A stretch of 64,000 bases of DNA from Jackrogersella multiformis. Lineage: Eukaryota > Ascomycota > Sordariomycetes > Xylariales > Hypoxylaceae. Location of the stretch: assembly GCA_902806575.1 (NCBI GenBank), contig CADCXD010000018.1, forward strand, positions 1,612,001 through 1,676,000. The letters are read 5' to 3'. The notes beneath the pieces are model-generated. The model ran no database searches and had not been told where the DNA came from. It worked only from the letters and a program-made list of their open reading frames with translations. Every line of letters starts with the position of its first letter. Within the stretch, counting starts at the first letter, position 1. The position numbers and the translations under genes were made by a program. Shown here piece after piece: positions 47,646 through 58,726 of this stretch.

Positions 47646-50600
47646 ATAAAGCTTTAAAAAGGTTTTAATTTTTAATTTATAAATTGTTACGTAAAGATTA
47701 AAGAATTTTTAAATCTTATTAACGTAACGTTAGAAATTTTTAAATCTTTTAACGATATTATTGTTATTTTATCTTTATACTTAAACGTAATAAATAATTA
47801 ATAAAAAAATAAGGTCTCGTTTATAACGTTAAAGATTTTTTTTCCTTATATTTTTTAAACGATTTCTTTTTAACGCGGTAATAAGTAAATGTTAATTAAG
47901 GCATTTTTATTTAATAATTTAAAATCGATAATTATTTAATTCTTTTTTATTAATTTGTTTTACTTTAATTATATATTTAATTAAAAGTTTTATTAAGGAA
48001 TTCTTTATTTTATATATTTAACGGATATATATATCCGGGTTTATATTTTTTTTATTAATTATCGATTAAATTAATTGTTAATTTTTTTAAGTATATCGAT
48101 AATACCACGATTACGTTAAATATTTTATTTATTTATTAAAATAAATAATTATCGAGTAAAAAAAGGATTAAAATTGTAAATATATACGCTTTTTTTAATT
48201 ATAAGTTTTAAAGTATTTTTAGGTTTAAATATATTTAAAATTAATATATTCGTTTTAATAAAACCTTATTTTATTTTTAATAATAATTATAAATTAATAA
48301 AAGATTTATCGGTTAATAATAAAGCTTTTAATATTTCGTTATTTAAATTAAATTTTATTAATAAAAAAAAATTTTATATTAAGATATTATATATATTTAC
48401 GTTAAATTAACCTTTTTTTATAAAATATTTATACTTTCTTTTTCGGTAATTTTTTTAATTACTCCGATTTTAATATTATATTATAAAATTATAAATTTAT
48501 TAAACGTATTTAAAAAAGCAATTCTTTTAAGCGTATTTACATTATAAATATTATTTATTACACTTTTTATTTTAACGTGAAAAATAAAGTTTTTTTCGCG
48601 TAATAAGTTAAAATAATATATTAAAATAAGCATTATTATTTTAACGAAGATAAAAAATCGATTTATAATTAAAATTTATTATCGTATTTAACCTTTTAAA
48701 TAATAATATTTTATAAGTATTTAAATTTCGAGATATAATATTAAAATTATATATATTTTATTATAATTAATAATTATATTATATTTTTTTAAGAAATTAT
48801 TTTTATTAATAAATTAAATTAAAAACTTAAATAATTAATTTATATTTTTATTAAGACTTAAATTTAAACTTACCGTTTATATATCGTTTTTCCTTAAAAT
48901 TTAATCGAAAATTTAACCTTAATTTTTATAATTAATCTTCTCGAAATTACTTTTTATATATATATAAATTTATTTAATTTAAACATTTTATAATTTCCGA
49001 TAAAAATTTTTAATTATATTTTATTTATTATTTAATTAAATACGTTAATATTTACATATATCATCGATTTTTATTTCGATTCGTTTAATATATTTACTTT
49101 TAAACTTATATATTTTATTAACTTTTTATTTAAAAATAAAGGAATAATATTTTTAATTTTTATATTTATTAATTATAAGGGTAAAAATATAATATTTTTA
49201 ATATATACGTTTTTTTACGGTTAACGATTTATTTTTAAAAGATAAAAAGTAAAATATAAAGATTTTAAATTTATTTATTAAATATTCCTTTATTAAAAAA
49301 TAGTTATTTATTTATAAGCTTTTTTTATTTTCTTTACGATCTTTCTCGTTTTACTCGTACTTAACTTCGTTTTATAAATATATATTATTATTAAGATAGT
49401 TTCTTATTTTCTTTTATCGTTTTTAATAAAAATAAGGATAATTATTATAATATTCGTAATTATAACGATTATAAATATCGCGGTTAAGTTTATAATTACG
49501 ACGATAATAATTTTATCGGTTATTACTTTAACGTTTATTATTTTATTTATTATTATATTAATCGTAATTTCGATTATAACTTTAATTATAACTTTAATTA
49601 TAATTATTATTATAATAACTTTAATCGCTTTAATAAACCTTTAATTAATCGATATAAAATACCGTATTATTATAACTATAATAAATAAATCGAACATTTT
49701 TAAATAATTTAATATTATCGAAAAAAATATTTTAAATAAATATATTATTAAATATTATATAAAGCTTAATATTAACTTTTAAATCTTTATTTCTTTTTAT
49801 TAATATTTACTTACGTTACATTAATTATTTTTCATTTAAATATTTAAAATAAACATTTATAATTATTATAATTAATTTTAAATTAATAATATTTATTACC
49901 TTAAATTTTAAATTTAATTTATTATAAATCGTCCTTATTTATTATATATCCGTAATTAATCCGAGTATTTAATAGTTTTAAATAATATTCGATAATTAAA
50001 TCTTAATAAATATATTTTTAAAATAAAATTTTAAAGTATATTTCGCTTTTTTAAAAAATATTAAAACTTTTAACATATAAATTTTATATTAATTAAATAA
50101 CACTTTATAAATATATTTTATATCGTTTCACATTTTTTACTTTTCCTTAATAAATATTTAACTTATTTATTAATTTTATAAATCTTTATAAAATAACTTA
50201 TAAAAATTACCTTTAATTTTTATAACTTTCGTAAGTTTTTAATAAATTACTTAAATAAAATTTATTTATATATAAACATTACATTAATATATATAATTAC
50301 TTTTAATAAAAAAATTATTTATTATCGTAAACTTATTTATATTCGTTATAAAATAACCGATATTATAAATCGTTTAATTTTTTAATATTAATTAATAACT
50401 TACTTTATCTTTTTATAAGTATATAAGTGTTAAAATATTATTAATTAAATTATTAAACGGCCCGTTAATAACTTAACGTTTAATTATAAATAAAATTATA
50501 ATTTATTTCGTAATACGTACTTACGATTTATATATTAATTTAAAAATAAAATTAATTAATAAAAGTTATAATTTTTAAAATTAATTAAGTTTATTTATTA

Positions 50601-52037
50601 AAGATTATTTTAACTTTAAAATAAGAAATTAAATAAATTAATTAACTATCGTTTAAATTATTTTATCCCGGATTTTAATTAATTAATTAAACTATATACT
50701 TTTATCCGATATAAAGGATTTATAATGTAATTATATACCTTTATCACGAAAAGAAAAACATAATAAATAAATATATAATAAATGTTAATTTAATTATTTA
50801 TAACTTAATTTTTTAATAAAAAGTTAAAAATATAAAAAGGTTAATTTTAAGGCTTTATATAATTACTTATATAACTTTATTAACATTAAATTTTTACGAT
50901 ATAATTACTTACGTTTACGGCTAAATTTTTTAATAAATAATTAAAAAAAATTAAAAAAATTATTTAAAGGCTTCGTATAATTACTTATATAACCTTATTA
51001 ATTTTAATTCTTTTAATAAATTATAATTAAATTTCTTAACATAAAATTAATAATATAAATAAATTAATTTATAGATTAAATATAAACGTTAAAATAATTA
51101 TTAAATAACTTAAAGTAATTATTAAAGTTATTATAAATCGTATTCTTAAGTTATAAATTAATAAAAATTATAATAACGTTAATAATATTAAAAGAATTAA
51201 AAATTAAAAATTAAATAATAAAGGAATTTAATAATCGATTAAGTTAATTATTTTCCTCGTTAATAATTTTATTAATAACATTATAAAATTTAAATTAATT
51301 AAAAAATTAATTAATATTAAACTAATAAATAAAAAGTTAATCTTATCGGTTAATATATAAAAATAATTAATATAAAAAATCGATATTAAAATTAATATTA
51401 ACCTTTAAATAAAAACTTTTAAATTTAATAAAATAAATTATAATATAACTTTTAACGCTTTATTAAATATTTACTTAAACTTTTAAAGATTTAATACTTA
51501 TTAAAAATTATAAAGTAACGCTTTTATTATTAAATTTTATATAATACGAAAGCCTTATATTAATAAAAAAATTAATCTTATATTTAATCTTATATTTATA
51601 TAAAATAATAAATCATTTACACGTAATTAATATAACTTTTATATTATTCGAAGATTTCGGTAATTATAAATAAAAATAATAATTTATAAAATATTATCGT
51701 TATTAAAATTTAAAGTTATAAAAAAAAAAAAACTTAATCGATTAAAAAAGCTTAATTTTATTAAAATAATATTAATACGTAAATTATAATATTATAAAAA
51801 AAATAATAACGTAATTAAATTTAATTAATAAAAAAAAAAGTAAAAACCATTAAGTAATAAAAAAAATAAAATAACGAAAAAAATGATCATAAAATGTTTA
51901 AAATTTAATAATTATTAATTAAATCTTTGCCACGTTAACTTATCGTAATTAATTAATTTTAAATCTTTATTAATTAATTAAAAGCTTAATTAATTTAACG
52001 GTAAAATATAAATCGTTACGATATAATAAAAGCGAGG

Positions 52038-52164
52038 TATTATTATATATTATATATTAATAAGTTAAAATAAAAGTTTTAAAATAATTATTTTTCTTAA
52101 AAGTAAAAGTAAAATTAATATCTCGAAAAATAATTAATAAATCATGTAATTATAGCTCTTTACA
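52038..52164 (-). repeat. long terminal repeat, right copy
   Basis: Direct repeat of the left copy at 43170-43295. It begins TATTATTATA right after the purine-rich AAAAGCGAGG and ends CTCTTTACA. It is less RIP-affected at its end than the left copy. Confidence 0.75.
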
Positions 52165-53947
52165 TATATATTTAAAACGTATATTAAAATTTTTAATTTT
52201 TATCGAAAAAAGTTTTTACCGGTTATATTTAAATAAAATTTAAAATCTTTTATGAAAAATAAAACATTTATATTAAAATAATAAAATATAAAAATTAAAT
52301 TATTTAAAAATTAAAAACTTATAATAAAAAAATATTTATTACGATAATTATTATTAAAAAATATATTATAAATATAATTTATTATGATTTATAAAACTTA
52401 TAAAATAATTATACGTTATTAATTTCGTAAAAAAAATTTAACGTTATTTTAAAAATTATATTTAATATATTTTTATTTTTTTATTTTTTTAATAAATAAT
52501 TTATTACTTTTTTTTAAAAACATTAAATTATAAAACGTTAAATAATTTATACGGTTTTAAAACTTTTAAACGAAATAATTAAATATATAAAAAACTTTTT
52601 TTAATATATTCGTAAAATTTCTCGAAAAAAAACTTTTTTAATATAATTTTATTAAACGATTTCGTTTATAATTTTATTTTTTATTAATTTTTTTAATTTA
52701 ATTTTTAATATAAATAAAACCTTTTAATTATTTAAAATTTTTAAAAATTATATATATAATTTTAAAAAAATTAAATTAATAACCGAAAAAACGAATAAAA
52801 ATAATTAAAATAAAAAATAAATTATTTTAATATTACATAATTTTATCGATAATTTAATATTTTTACGTTTTAAAGTTATTTTTTATAATAAAATATAATT
52901 AAAAATAAAAAAAACGGTTTTATTATTTAAACGTTATAATTAAATTTAACGATATAACGTATAATAATAAATTAATAATAAAAACTTTTTATTAATTATA
53001 ATTATAATTATATTTTATAAAATTAATAATTTAAAAATTAAATTTAAAAAAAATAATATTATTATAATAATAATTTTATTAAAATTAATTTTATATTTTT
53101 AACTTTTTAACGTTATTATTAATAAGTTATTTAAAAAAGTTAAAAATTACCGGTAATTTTTTTTAAAAATAAACTTTTAAAAATAAAATTTTTATAATTA
53201 TTTACGTTATTAAAAAAACATAAAAACGTTTTAAATAATATTATAATAAAAAGTTAATTAATTTTTATTTATTTATATTAAAATAATTATTTATTTTTTT
53301 AATATAAAAATATTAATTATAATTAAAAAGTTTTAAATTTATTACGTAATATATATTATTTTTTAAAAAAAAATTATATTAATAAAACTTTATTATTAAC
53401 GTTAATTAAAAGTTAATAAAAATAAAATAAAAAATACGTTTTTTCGGATATTTTAATAAATAAAAAAAATATAATTAATTTAAATTTATTAATACTTAAA
53501 TTTTCTTAAGCTTTTAAATTTTAAAAAAAATTAAAAATTAAAAAAATTAAAACTTATAATTTATAATAATTTTTTTAAATTTTATATATAAAAAACTTTT
53601 TTTTTATTTTAAATTTTTTTTTTAAAACGATTTATTTAAAAAATTTTAATTTTAATATATATTTTTTTATAATAACGATTTTACGTAATAACGCGTTTTT
53701 TTAATAATTTAACCGTAATATATTTTTAAATTAAAATTTAAAATTTTAATAATAAACTTTTTTATAATATACGTTAATATAAATAATTAATATAATTAAT
53801 AATAAATTTTAAACTTTATTATATAATTTTATTTAATTAATTTACTTATTTTAAATAATATTTTATAATTTTAAAGGTTTAAAAAATTATAAGTATTTAT
53901 ATAATTAACCTTTTTTAACATGTATTATATGGCTGTTAAACCTTTTA

Positions 53948-53992
53948 TTAAACCGTGCCTTAGAGTTAATTATATCTTAGTGGATGCGGTAC
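53948..53992 (-). repeat. right terminal inverted repeat (45 bp)
   Basis: Reverse complement of the left repeat at 42856-42900 with one mismatch. Normal base composition resumes immediately after it. Confidence 0.9.
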
Positions 53993-54351
53993 AACAATGA
54001 CCTCTTTCCCTTCTAGGCAGCGGAATTAACAAGGATCTCGACCGCAAAGTCGCGACGCCAACCCGGTTGCAACCGCCTCGAATTCATGATAGCATAACAG
54101 CCTCTACTTCTTGCCATTTTCACCGCACTCTCACCCATTGAACTCAAATTGACATAACCCTAGGAAAACATAAAAATAAGCTAACCTCTAATCCTTTTTC
54201 TTCCCAACTTTATATCTTTCCTAATTATTTCAACTTTCTTTTTCTTTCTTTGGTATGAACTGCTTCGCGACGAACATTCATATTTCACCTAGACAACCAT
54301 GCGCCTTCCAGCTTGACTCGCTGTCGGTTACCATCGTCGCTCACCGGGATA
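53993..54351. promoter_or_regulatory. promoter region of the 1094-residue protein
   Basis: About 360 bp between the transposon end and the ATG at 54352. A CT-rich tract (about 54186-54256) precedes the start, as in many fungal housekeeping promoters. Confidence 0.4.
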
Positions 54352-57300
54352 ATGGATCGCGACCCGCCAAACTCTGCAGGAGTTCTGGCCGCGAAGCCCA
54401 ATCGAAACGTCAACGGTAACAGCAGCAATAACAGTAACAGCCGCGGTGGTAGGAACTCGACACAACCCTTTGGCACGCGACGAACATCCCAGAAGAATAC
54501 TAGTAGACCCGAATTGAAGGAGGACATCACATCCGATACGGACGCCAGTAATAGCACTATTAATAGCACTGTTTCTCGACACCCCTTATATTCGAGCCCA
54601 AAATACATCCCACGTACCAACAGCTTCAGCGCATCGACAAATAGAAATTCCGAATCACCCCGCGATACACGAATACCTCGTCCCAAGACTACAGCACCTA
54701 TCACCGCATCCTCCGACCAACGTAATAGTCATAGCCTGCTGAGCAACCAGCGAAACAAGCAAGGGCACTTTCAGGGACAGTCTCTCGATATGCGACGACC
54801 CTTGAATCTCAAATCCGCCTTTGCGCTGGCCAAACAGCAAGAGGGGGACGACCAGCCCGACGACACTTTTAGTATCAAGCAAGCCTTTAATATGGCTAGT
54901 GCCGAGATGAAAGGACGTATTGATGGCTCTCCTAGTCCCGCTCCTCGACACTCCCAACTGAGGCGCCAGTCGTACAGCGCAGCTCCACAGAGAGCACTGA
55001 CGAGCAGTTCGAATAACGATCTCGGCCGTCATCTTCAGCAATTCGACCGAAATCACCAGCTTAGTACAGGCAACGGACCACCTGGTGGCTTGTTCAGCAG
55101 GACTCGTATCGGACCTAAGGTTTCCGAAACTGGCAATGTCCTTGCTAAGAAGGCTAGCGACAGTGACCTTGGGGGTTCCTCGTCGCGTCGCAAAGACAGC
55201 CAGCCTGATGCTAGCTCGAGAAAGCAGAAACCTGCCGATGCGCCTGTGCCTGTTCCCTCCATCCAGTACGAATCAGCCAGCGACGATCGAGACGGCCGAG
55301 CTTCGCCGATCAAGAAACCCGCTCACCCATCACCCGACAAGAGCTATAATTGGCAGCTCGATGCTGATTTCACAGCTGGAGATCTCCAGGTTTCTGAAAG
55401 CCCTCGCATCCGGGTTAGTCAATCTAATGGGACAGCTCGACGAACGTCAAGTATTGCGAATTCTCCGGCCAACGGTGCGGCCAGCCTCCGCCGTAGCAAT
55501 AATCGGATTGACCAAATTCGGCAGAAGGAGATTGAAGCAGCGAATGCTGTCTTACCGGAAGAAGATCCCTCCTCTTCTAGACGATCCAATAGCCGACTTG
55601 ATGAGATACGAGCCCGGGAAATAGACGCGTTATCTAAGCGAGCAGTGGCTACGAGCAGGCTCGATGAGATACGAGTTAGAAATTCCGAGGCGCGTTCGGA
55701 GTCTCCAGAGAACGGACGAAGTTCCAACAAAGAAGATCTGCGAGATAAATCACTTCAACCTGACAATGAACCCGCCACAACTCCGGGGAGTAAGACGGGG
55801 CCAGATATTAAAGAAGCACAGGTTCTAGATACACCCCCGACTGCTTTTCGAAGTTCAGGTGAACAGAAAGTTGGTGGGCCATCCAAAGAAAAGATAAATG
55901 GCTCTAAAGCTGAAGACGACAAAAAGGGCCCTCAAATACAGCGAAATGATTCTCACGACTTACTTCGTCGACTAGCGCGAGCAACTAGCGCTAGCCCTCC
56001 CGCCGAGAAGGCCGACCAGCAAATCGTTTCAAATGACCCTCCGTCGAGAGAGAAGCCTGTGACTAGAGGGGACAGTCGATCACGTTCGTCACGGGAGGAG
56101 AGGAGATCTAGGAACCTAGAGGTTAAGAACCTAGAGGTCAAGAGCTCCAGAGAAAGACCTACAGTTGGATTCGCTGGCATCCAGCGAGTTTTGTCTAGTG
56201 ATTCTATTCGAGAAAAAAGGGGTAGCCTACATGGCTCAGAAGTGGACCCTTTAGATCGCATCGAAGGCGAGCTGAGACTTTTTGCACCCCTCGACAATTA
56301 TTCTGAGAAGGGCTCTGTGCGAGCACCGTCGCCTGTTCCATCGGAGCCAGCTGGAGAGGAGACACCCCGAGCAAACAAAATTGATCCGTTAACCCAGCCA
56401 ACTCCGCGTGTTACCGGGGCGTATGTTGAAACGCCGGCTATTGTCAGAGTCAAGCAAGAGGATCATTCAGATGATAAAAAGGTGTTGGATCGCCCCATGA
56501 AGACCTTGGGTGCAATTCCCGAGCTTCATAACAGGAGTTCTAGCGAGCCGTCAAACGCAGACGGTGTTAAACGCAAAGAAGATGGCAGTGTCAACGCTTC
56601 AATAGAGACATTAAAACCACGATCCTCTTCGGTACCCACGGCTTCGCGTCGCGCGCGATCCGTTTCTAGACGTCGTCAACCTCTCCGCCCTTTAATCAAT
56701 ACAGCCAAGCCCCCGACAGTTAAGGATGATATTCGTGCTATTTTACATATGAATCATATTGATGATTCGACGCTTGAAGACTTCGATTCAATTCTCGCTG
56801 ATCAGGAAATTGACGATGAGGAACTTCAGCGAATGATGGACGACACTTTGGATAATATTGACAGCGATCTTGAGTCCCCGGAACTTTCAGAAAGGGATCG
56901 TGAACTTCAGTTCTACGACAGGATGAGCAAGTCGCTGAGGACTGGTCTTCTAGGCATTCGGTCCGCCAAAAAGGGGATTGAACGTCTAGAAGATAAGGTT
57001 ATGCATACCGAGTCGAAGGCGGATCAAGCCCATACCGACTTAGGTGCCCCCAGCTTGAAGACCGAAGTACTAATACCTGCCAATCCGGGTAACTCTGCTC
57101 CTGTTATGCTCGCCATTCCCGCCTTATACCAAAAAAATCCTAAACCGAGGCCCACAAAGCTAGGCGTGCTAGCTCTCACCATATTTATGTGGTATTTTCT
57201 CGAATCGATTTTCTGTATCTTGTATACAACCCAATACAATTGTACACCGGAAATGCCATGTGACTGGTCACCGAATGAGCCGTATTTCCCATACGCGATG

Positions 57301-57636
57301 CCGTTCATGCTAGATGAATGGACTACCGGAGGTAAAGGGAGAGCCCTGACATGGAAGGTCGGCGAAGAGATGGGGGACATCTTTGCCGACCTATCAGACT
57401 GGATAACGAACAGAGATTTTACCCAGTTTGATGAGAAGTTTATGAACGTCTGGGAGCGCAAGAGACACCGGAGACGACTACGGAAGGGTGGCCTAGTCCC
57501 AAAATGGGTGGCTCCTCCAGATTATAAACCCAGATTTGCAGAGTGGAATGCGGCGCGCTTAGCCAGGGAAGCTGCCGAGGAAGACGGATACGCAGCAGAG
57601 GATGAGACTATGAACGCAGATGAGCTGATCAGATGA
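54352..57636 (+). CDS. large disordered protein with one membrane helix, function unknown
   Basis: A single frame of 1094 residues; the first in-frame ATG is at 54352 (MDRDPPNSAGV). The first 800 residues are disordered and rich in Ser, Arg and charged residues. Short repeated units occur, such as SRLDEIRAREID and SRLDEIRVRN near residues 420-450, and paired motifs NLKSAFALAKQ and SIKQAFNMAS near residue 165-190. After an acidic region and a helical stretch (LGIRSAKKGIERLEDKV), one clear membrane segment follows (LGVLALTIFMWYFLESIFCIL, near residue 945). A well-conserved-looking C terminus of about 145 residues comes next (MPCDWSPNEPYFPYAMPFMLDEW). This layout fits a tail-anchored nuclear-envelope, ER or spindle-pole protein, but I do not recognise a named family. 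Codon usage looks ordinary. Confidence 0.85.
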   Translation: MDRDPPNSAGVLAAKPNRNVNGNSSNNSNSRGGRNSTQPFGTRRTSQKNTSRPELKEDITSDTDASNSTINSTVSRHPLYSSPKYIPRTNSFSASTNRNSESPRDTRIPRPKTTAPITASSDQRNSHSLLSNQRNKQGHFQGQSLDMRRPLNLKSAFALAKQQEGDDQPDDTFSIKQAFNMASAEMKGRIDGSPSPAPRHSQLRRQSYSAAPQRALTSSSNNDLGRHLQQFDRNHQLSTGNGPPGGLFSRTRIGPKVSETGNVLAKKASDSDLGGSSSRRKDSQPDASSRKQKPADAPVPVPSIQYESASDDRDGRASPIKKPAHPSPDKSYNWQLDADFTAGDLQVSESPRIRVSQSNGTARRTSSIANSPANGAASLRRSNNRIDQIRQKEIEAANAVLPEEDPSSSRRSNSRLDEIRAREIDALSKRAVATSRLDEIRVRNSEARSESPENGRSSNKEDLRDKSLQPDNEPATTPGSKTGPDIKEAQVLDTPPTAFRSSGEQKVGGPSKEKINGSKAEDDKKGPQIQRNDSHDLLRRLARATSASPPAEKADQQIVSNDPPSREKPVTRGDSRSRSSREERRSRNLEVKNLEVKSSRERPTVGFAGIQRVLSSDSIREKRGSLHGSEVDPLDRIEGELRLFAPLDNYSEKGSVRAPSPVPSEPAGEETPRANKIDPLTQPTPRVTGAYVETPAIVRVKQEDHSDDKKVLDRPMKTLGAIPELHNRSSSEPSNADGVKRKEDGSVNASIETLKPRSSSVPTASRRARSVSRRRQPLRPLINTAKPPTVKDDIRAILHMNHIDDSTLEDFDSILADQEIDDEELQRMMDDTLDNIDSDLESPELSERDRELQFYDRMSKSLRTGLLGIRSAKKGIERLEDKVMHTESKADQAHTDLGAPSLKTEVLIPANPGNSAPVMLAIPALYQKNPKPRPTKLGVLALTIFMWYFLESIFCILYTTQYNCTPEMPCDWSPNEPYFPYAMPFMLDEWTTGGKGRALTWKVGEEMGDIFADLSDWITNRDFTQFDEKFMNVWERKRHRRRLRKGGLVPKWVAPPDYKPRFAEWNAARLAREAAEEDGYAAEDETMNADELIR

Positions 57637-58726
57637 GCCAATAAAGAAATCATGGCAGGCCTTTGGATCCTGATGACGAAAATGTCTTTGGGAACATTGT
57701 CCTGCATGGCATTTTGATTTGAGCCTTCTGCGTTTTCGGCTATTCACAACATGCAGGTCGTACAGGATGGGATTTTGTATTTGCTAGAGGCGGACACAGC
57801 TGGGCGTTCCATTGGCTCTGACTTTGTAGTTTTTCGTCAAGACGACATTAAAATTAAAGGACACGAACTACTTTACGATTGTACCAACTTAGGACCTCTA
57901 TACCACCAAAATTAGCTACCTAGGCTACGGCCGCCACATCGGAATGAGCATCTGGTTGACAGTATTACGTGATGCGCTACACACATGTACTGAGGTTTCT
58001 CTTACTTCTATTATGATCGGCTACTTCATCGGATCGAAGTGTCGCCTAGACGAAAAAGAACTTCATAGGCTTAGTCCATATTAGTTTCTAGATATGTCAA
58101 GGTACAAACATGCGCTTGTGTCTCAAGCTTCGACATCAGCTCTCAGGTCCAGAGTTAGTCTAAACTAGGTACCTACCTAAGCGTTCGGTACAGTTATATT
58201 ATATCATAATCCTTAGTAACTGCCACCACTTACGCAACCAAGCTTACGAAATAGGAAGCGATTGAGATATAACTCTGGAACCAAATACACCGGCGAGTCG
58301 ACGACGCCAGATGATCGGGACACTGATGACGAATTGAAAAAAACTAGTACGTGACGGTTTGACACCAATCCCTTAGTTCGTAATAGCCCAATTCCCTATT
58401 GGGTAGTGAAAGCGGATTGAGACAAAGCTGCTGAGACTTCGAACTAGAAGATCGCTGCCGACATTGATGTCATGACTGGTGTCATTCATTGTCTTTGCGT
58501 GTGGTGTCGCAAATCTAAGCATAGCTACGATAGCTCTACATGGTATCGATGTTGGTACGTAGGTGGCTGAATCGTAAACTATGAGCTCATCTTTCTACAG
58601 GGCGTAAGACATATTTAAGACAGGCTACTTCGTCGTACTTTGATATGGAATATGCTTTGCATACTATTACAAGGCATTTTTGGCTCAACTAAATTATTCC
58701 TAGATCCACGCTCGACTACTATCGCA
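57637..58726. other. intergenic region, no supported gene
   Basis: About 1.1 kb. It contains one palindromic AGGTACCTACCTA repeat near 58165. No coding or RNA feature was recognised. Confidence 0.5.

Larger units (their letters stand above)
43170..52164 (-). mobile_element. Ty3/gypsy-type LTR retrotransposon remnant, RIP-mutated
   Basis: About 9.0 kb between two direct repeats of about 126 bp (43170-43295 and 52038-52164). On the minus strand near 47645-47480 a reverse-transcriptase core is still readable: KVYINNIVIFNN, the expected RIP product of a Ty3-type YIDDIVIFSD (Asp codons GAT changed to AAT). Downstream in the same frame it continues with LSLKKLFFGF and LLGFLINRL, matching the family's LSPxKxFxGF and LLGxxVxxLG region. 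Many in-frame stops make it inactive. The reverse transcriptase sits mid-element, as expected. Gag, integrase and the priming sites are too degraded to place. Confidence 0.8.
42856..53992. mobile_element. RIP-degraded DNA transposon with terminal inverted repeats, interrupted by an LTR retrotransposon
   Basis: An 11.1-kb block of extreme AT content is bounded by 45-bp inverted repeats with a single mismatch. The outermost bases on each side read GTACCGCATCCA inward. If the TA in GTAC is the duplicated target, the element spans 42859-53989 with TA on both flanks, as for Tc1/mariner-pogo (Fot-type) elements. Removing the inner LTR element (43170-52164) leaves about 2.1 kb, the usual size of Fot/pogo elements. 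Superfamily is inferred from target and size. No transposase can be read because RIP has introduced stops throughout. Confidence 0.75.

Noticed and set aside
49430..49720. Tyr/Asn-rich plus-strand stretch in the AT island, considered as a RIP-mutated zinc knuckle of Gag
   Set aside because: The spacing does not fit Cys-x2-Cys-x4-His-x4-Cys when RIP changes are reversed, and it lies on the strand opposite to the reverse-transcriptase relic.
52165..53947. Search for a DDE/D transposase frame in the right arm of the inverted-repeat element
   Set aside because: RIP has left stops in all frames and no motif could be matched with confidence, so superfamily is inferred only from TA target and size.
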